Shown piece after piece: positions 62,220-64,000 of a stretch of DNA of 64,000 nt (the stretch's first letter is position 1; every line of letters starts with the position of its first letter). Position numbers and translations under genes: made by a program. Source of the stretch: Ruminococcaceae bacterium Marseille-P2935 (GTDB lineage: Bacteria > Bacillota > Clostridia > Oscillospirales > Ruminococcaceae); contig LT629952.1 of NCBI GenBank assembly GCA_900104565.1, positions 868,001 to 932,000 of the forward strand, given 5' to 3'. Under the pieces are notes generated by a model. The model had not been told where the DNA came from and searched no databases. It saw only the letters and a list, made by a program, of their open reading frames with translations.

Positions 62220-62375
62220 TCAAAAGGAATGCATTCCATTTAGCTGCAGCATTGCCGTTAAGGTATTTTTGAAATCCTGTAATCCCACTGGCTTTCCATG
62301 AAACATATGGGCAAACATTGCTTTAATGGCACTTGTTTCCTGAATAACTTGTGCGTTTTGGTAACGCTGAATCAT
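62220..62375 (-). pseudogene. Possible remnant or very small gene (51 aa)
   Basis: On the minus strand, a 51-codon frame reads MIQRYQNAQVIQETSAIK, then FAHMFHGKPVGLQDFK, and ends LQLNGMHSF. Its composition is protein-like, and the frame stays open further upstream, but there is no good ribosome site. It is probably the tail of a lost gene. The remaining 62376-62843 shows nothing that can be named. Confidence 0.3.
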
Positions 62376-62843
62376 TTTACGTAACCTGTGCACACTCCCC
62401 GGGTGCAGGCATAGGCAGCCGTCGGTGCTTTTTGCATATTTTCAATCAAAATCGGTAGTATGCCAGCCTGGAAGAGCAACCTGCCGGCCTAAAGGGAGCC
62501 GTAAATATTATTTCATACTGCATTGTTTCAATACCTGTGTCTGGACTAACAGTGTGCCTTCTCTGGCCGTGCTGCTGAAAAACCGAACCGGGAAAATCAA
62601 CTATTACTCGCTGCTATTGTAACGGCGTAAGCCACCCATAAACGTGCTTTGCAATAACTTAAAAACAAATGGCAAAAAGGGAAAATCCAGTTTATAAACG
62701 GCAGGGCAGTAATGCAGGCGAAAGAAATCTGGGAACCCTTTGGTGCCCGTTACTGATGGATCCTGTGTAAACCGCCAATTAAGCTGGTACAATTATAAGT
62801 CAAAGAATAAAACGTTGTGGCAGGCTATCACATCTCACCCAAT

Positions 62844-62881
62844 AAAAAAGATGTCCCCATTTTACGGTGGACATCTTTTTT
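62844..62881 (-). terminator. Terminator of the metQ operon
   Basis: AAAAAAGATGTCC pairs with GGACATCTTTTTT around a short loop, 8 bases past the metQ stop. It is strong and bidirectional. Confidence 0.9.
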
Positions 62882-62888
62882 ATTAGAG

Positions 62889-63686
62889 TTAAAACACAGG
62901 GACTACGCCAACTCCATATTTTTCTTCAATAAACTTACGGCATTCTTCGCTCTGCAGCGCCGCAATCAACGCTTTAATTTTGGGTTTATTTTCATCACCT
63001 GGGCGAACCGCTACAATGTTGGCAAACTCGGCTGCACCTTCTGAATCACTGCTTTCAGAAGCAAGAACCGTTTCAACAATACCGGCAGACAGTGCATAGT
63101 TTCCGTTTACAACCGCCAGGTCAACATCTACCAATGACAGCGGAACCTGTGCCGCCTCTACCTCAAAGAATTTGATATTCTTGGGGTTTTCGGTAATATC
63201 CTTTGGGGTAGCTGCAAGGCCAACGCCCTCTTTCAGCTTAATCAAGCCCTGCTTTTCCAGCAGGTTCAGCGCTCTGGCCTCGTTGGAAGGATCATTTGGC
63301 ACCGCAATGGTACCGCCATCCGGCAGGGCGTCAATAGAAGCTACCTTGCCCGGATAGATGCCAAGCGGTTCAAAGTGAATGGCGCCAGCACTGACCAGGT
63401 CGGTTTTAAACTTCTCATTAAAGCTTTGTAAATATGGCAGGTGCTGAAAGTAGTTGGCATCTAAATCTTTACCACTAACCGCATTATTGGGTACAACGTA
63501 GTCGGTAAATTCTTTAATTTCCAGGGTATAGCCCTCTTTTTCTAAAATTGGCTGAATCGCACGTAATATTTCTGCATGGGGTGTTGGAGACGCCCCTACT
63601 TTGATTGTTTTTTCATCATTGCCCGAGCAGCCTGCAAAGCCTGCCAGCAGCGTTAACGCAAGAATAACCGCAAATATTTTTTTCAT
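62889..63686 (-). CDS. metQ: Methionine ABC transporter substrate-binding lipoprotein MetQ
   Basis: A 265-residue NlpA/MetQ-family lipoprotein that captures methionine outside the membrane. The signal peptide (MKKIFAVILALTLLAGFAGC) ends in a lipobox with Cys near residue 20. Conserved segments are KVGASPTPHAEILRAI, SGKDLDANYFQHLPYL and GTIAVPNDPSNEARAL. The start at 63686 follows an AGAGGAAG site; an ATG six codons upstream is less well placed. metI lies directly upstream. Confidence 0.92.
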   Translation of the reverse strand: MKKIFAVILALTLLAGFAGCSGNDEKTIKVGASPTPHAEILRAIQPILEKEGYTLEIKEFTDYVVPNNAVSGKDLDANYFQHLPYLQSFNEKFKTDLVSAGAIHFEPLGIYPGKVASIDALPDGGTIAVPNDPSNEARALNLLEKQGLIKLKEGVGLAATPKDITENPKNIKFFEVEAAQVPLSLVDVDLAVVNGNYALSAGIVETVLASESSDSEGAAEFANIVAVRPGDENKPKIKALIAALQSEECRKFIEEKYGVGVVPVF

Positions 63687-63700
63687 CTGTCTTCCTCTTT

Positions 63701-64000
63701 TCATGATTTATTTTTATCTATTTTCCTAACAATTATATTAAAGATTACCTGAATCACCTGAACCAGAACAATTAAAATTAAAATAGTAACATACATCACG
63801 TCAAACTCACCGCGGTGATAACCATAGCGGATTGCCACGTCGCCCAAGCCACCGCCGCCAATGGCGCCAGCCATAGCAGTGTAACCGATAATGGTAATGG
63901 TAGCTATAGACATGCCGCGAATCAGGGAGGGCAGCGTTTCAGGCAGCAAAACCTTACTCACTATTTGAAAATTAGTTGCCCCCATTGATTTGGCGCAGTC
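63701..64000 (-). CDS. metI: Methionine ABC transporter permease MetI (partial, N-terminus off window)
   Basis: The C-terminal 99 residues of a membrane permease. The EAA loop that contacts the ATPase is visible as AKSMGATNFQIVSKVLLPETLPSLIRG, and the helices ATITIIGYTAMAGAIGGGG and MYVTILILIVLVQVIQVIF follow. The segment GLGDVAIRYGYHRGEFDVM is typical of MetI. The frame runs to the window edge, so the start is missing. metN is expected upstream beyond it. Confidence 0.93.
   Translation of the reverse strand, partial: DCAKSMGATNFQIVSKVLLPETLPSLIRGMSIATITIIGYTAMAGAIGGGGLGDVAIRYGYHRGEFDVMYVTILILIVLVQVIQVIFNIIVRKIDKNKS

Overview
The window looks like chromosome from an anaerobic, fermentative, Gram-positive member of the Clostridia, most like the Oscillospiraceae/Ruminococcaceae. 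The signs are a Na+-type V-ATPase operon, an NfnAB (SudAB) transhydrogenase pair, two iron-dependent alcohol dehydrogenases, CIRCE/HrcA heat-shock control, an ECF transporter module, a PASTA-containing division PBP and a MurE with the meso-DAP-type DNPR motif. No phage, integrase, CRISPR array or complete insertion sequence was seen. Most genes lie on the minus strand.

Layout. 1-6.2 kb (-): ruvC-ruvA-ruvB-glmM-methyltransferase, then ecfA1-ecfA2 (ecfA2 runs off the left edge). 6.2-13.6 kb: two decayed repeat units, tRNA-Val(GAC), and a run of mostly + strand single genes (Dabb protein, CorA-like transporter, amidase-SH3, superoxide dismutase, zinc-ribbon membrane protein, Fe-ADH), with a class 3 lipase and a small protein on the minus strand. 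13.6-14.4 kb: a gene-free stretch rich in hairpins. 14.4-23.0 kb (-): nine-gene V-ATPase operon (G/H-I-K-E-C-F-A-B-D). 23.5-29.9 kb (-): nfnA-nfnB, Fe-ADH, polysaccharide deacetylase, a decayed gene and a PfkB-family sugar kinase. 30.0-45.4 kb (-): division and cell wall cluster mraZ-rsmH-ftsL-pbp-murE-murF-mraY-ftsW-murG-murA-ftsQ-ftsZ, with murD missing and a 92-bp tandem repeat array between ftsQ and ftsZ. 45.8-48.4 kb (-): ADP-ribosylglycohydrolase and a formate/nitrite transporter whose 5' end is frameshifted. 48.5-53.7 kb (-): hrcA-grpE-dnaK-dnaJ. 53.8-56.4 kb (+): DUF1294 protein, FlK-like thioesterase, M20 amidohydrolase. 56.7-64 kb (-): heterodimeric ABC exporter, CPBP protease, and metQ-metI (metI runs off the right edge).

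How the parts work together. The V-ATPase c subunit carries the Na+ ligand set, so the operon probably sets a sodium gradient. NfnAB balances NADH, NADPH and ferredoxin, and the two alcohol dehydrogenases dispose of reducing power. The dcw cluster starts at a promoter followed by three phased MraZ boxes. The heat-shock operon has a sigma-A promoter flanked by two perfect CIRCE elements, and the second may also control the divergent DUF1294 gene.

The most unusual feature is the 92-bp array upstream of ftsZ. Each unit folds into three hairpins, two of which compete for the same arm, and two decayed units in the same orientation lie upstream of ruvC. All calls come from reading the sequence; no database search was possible.
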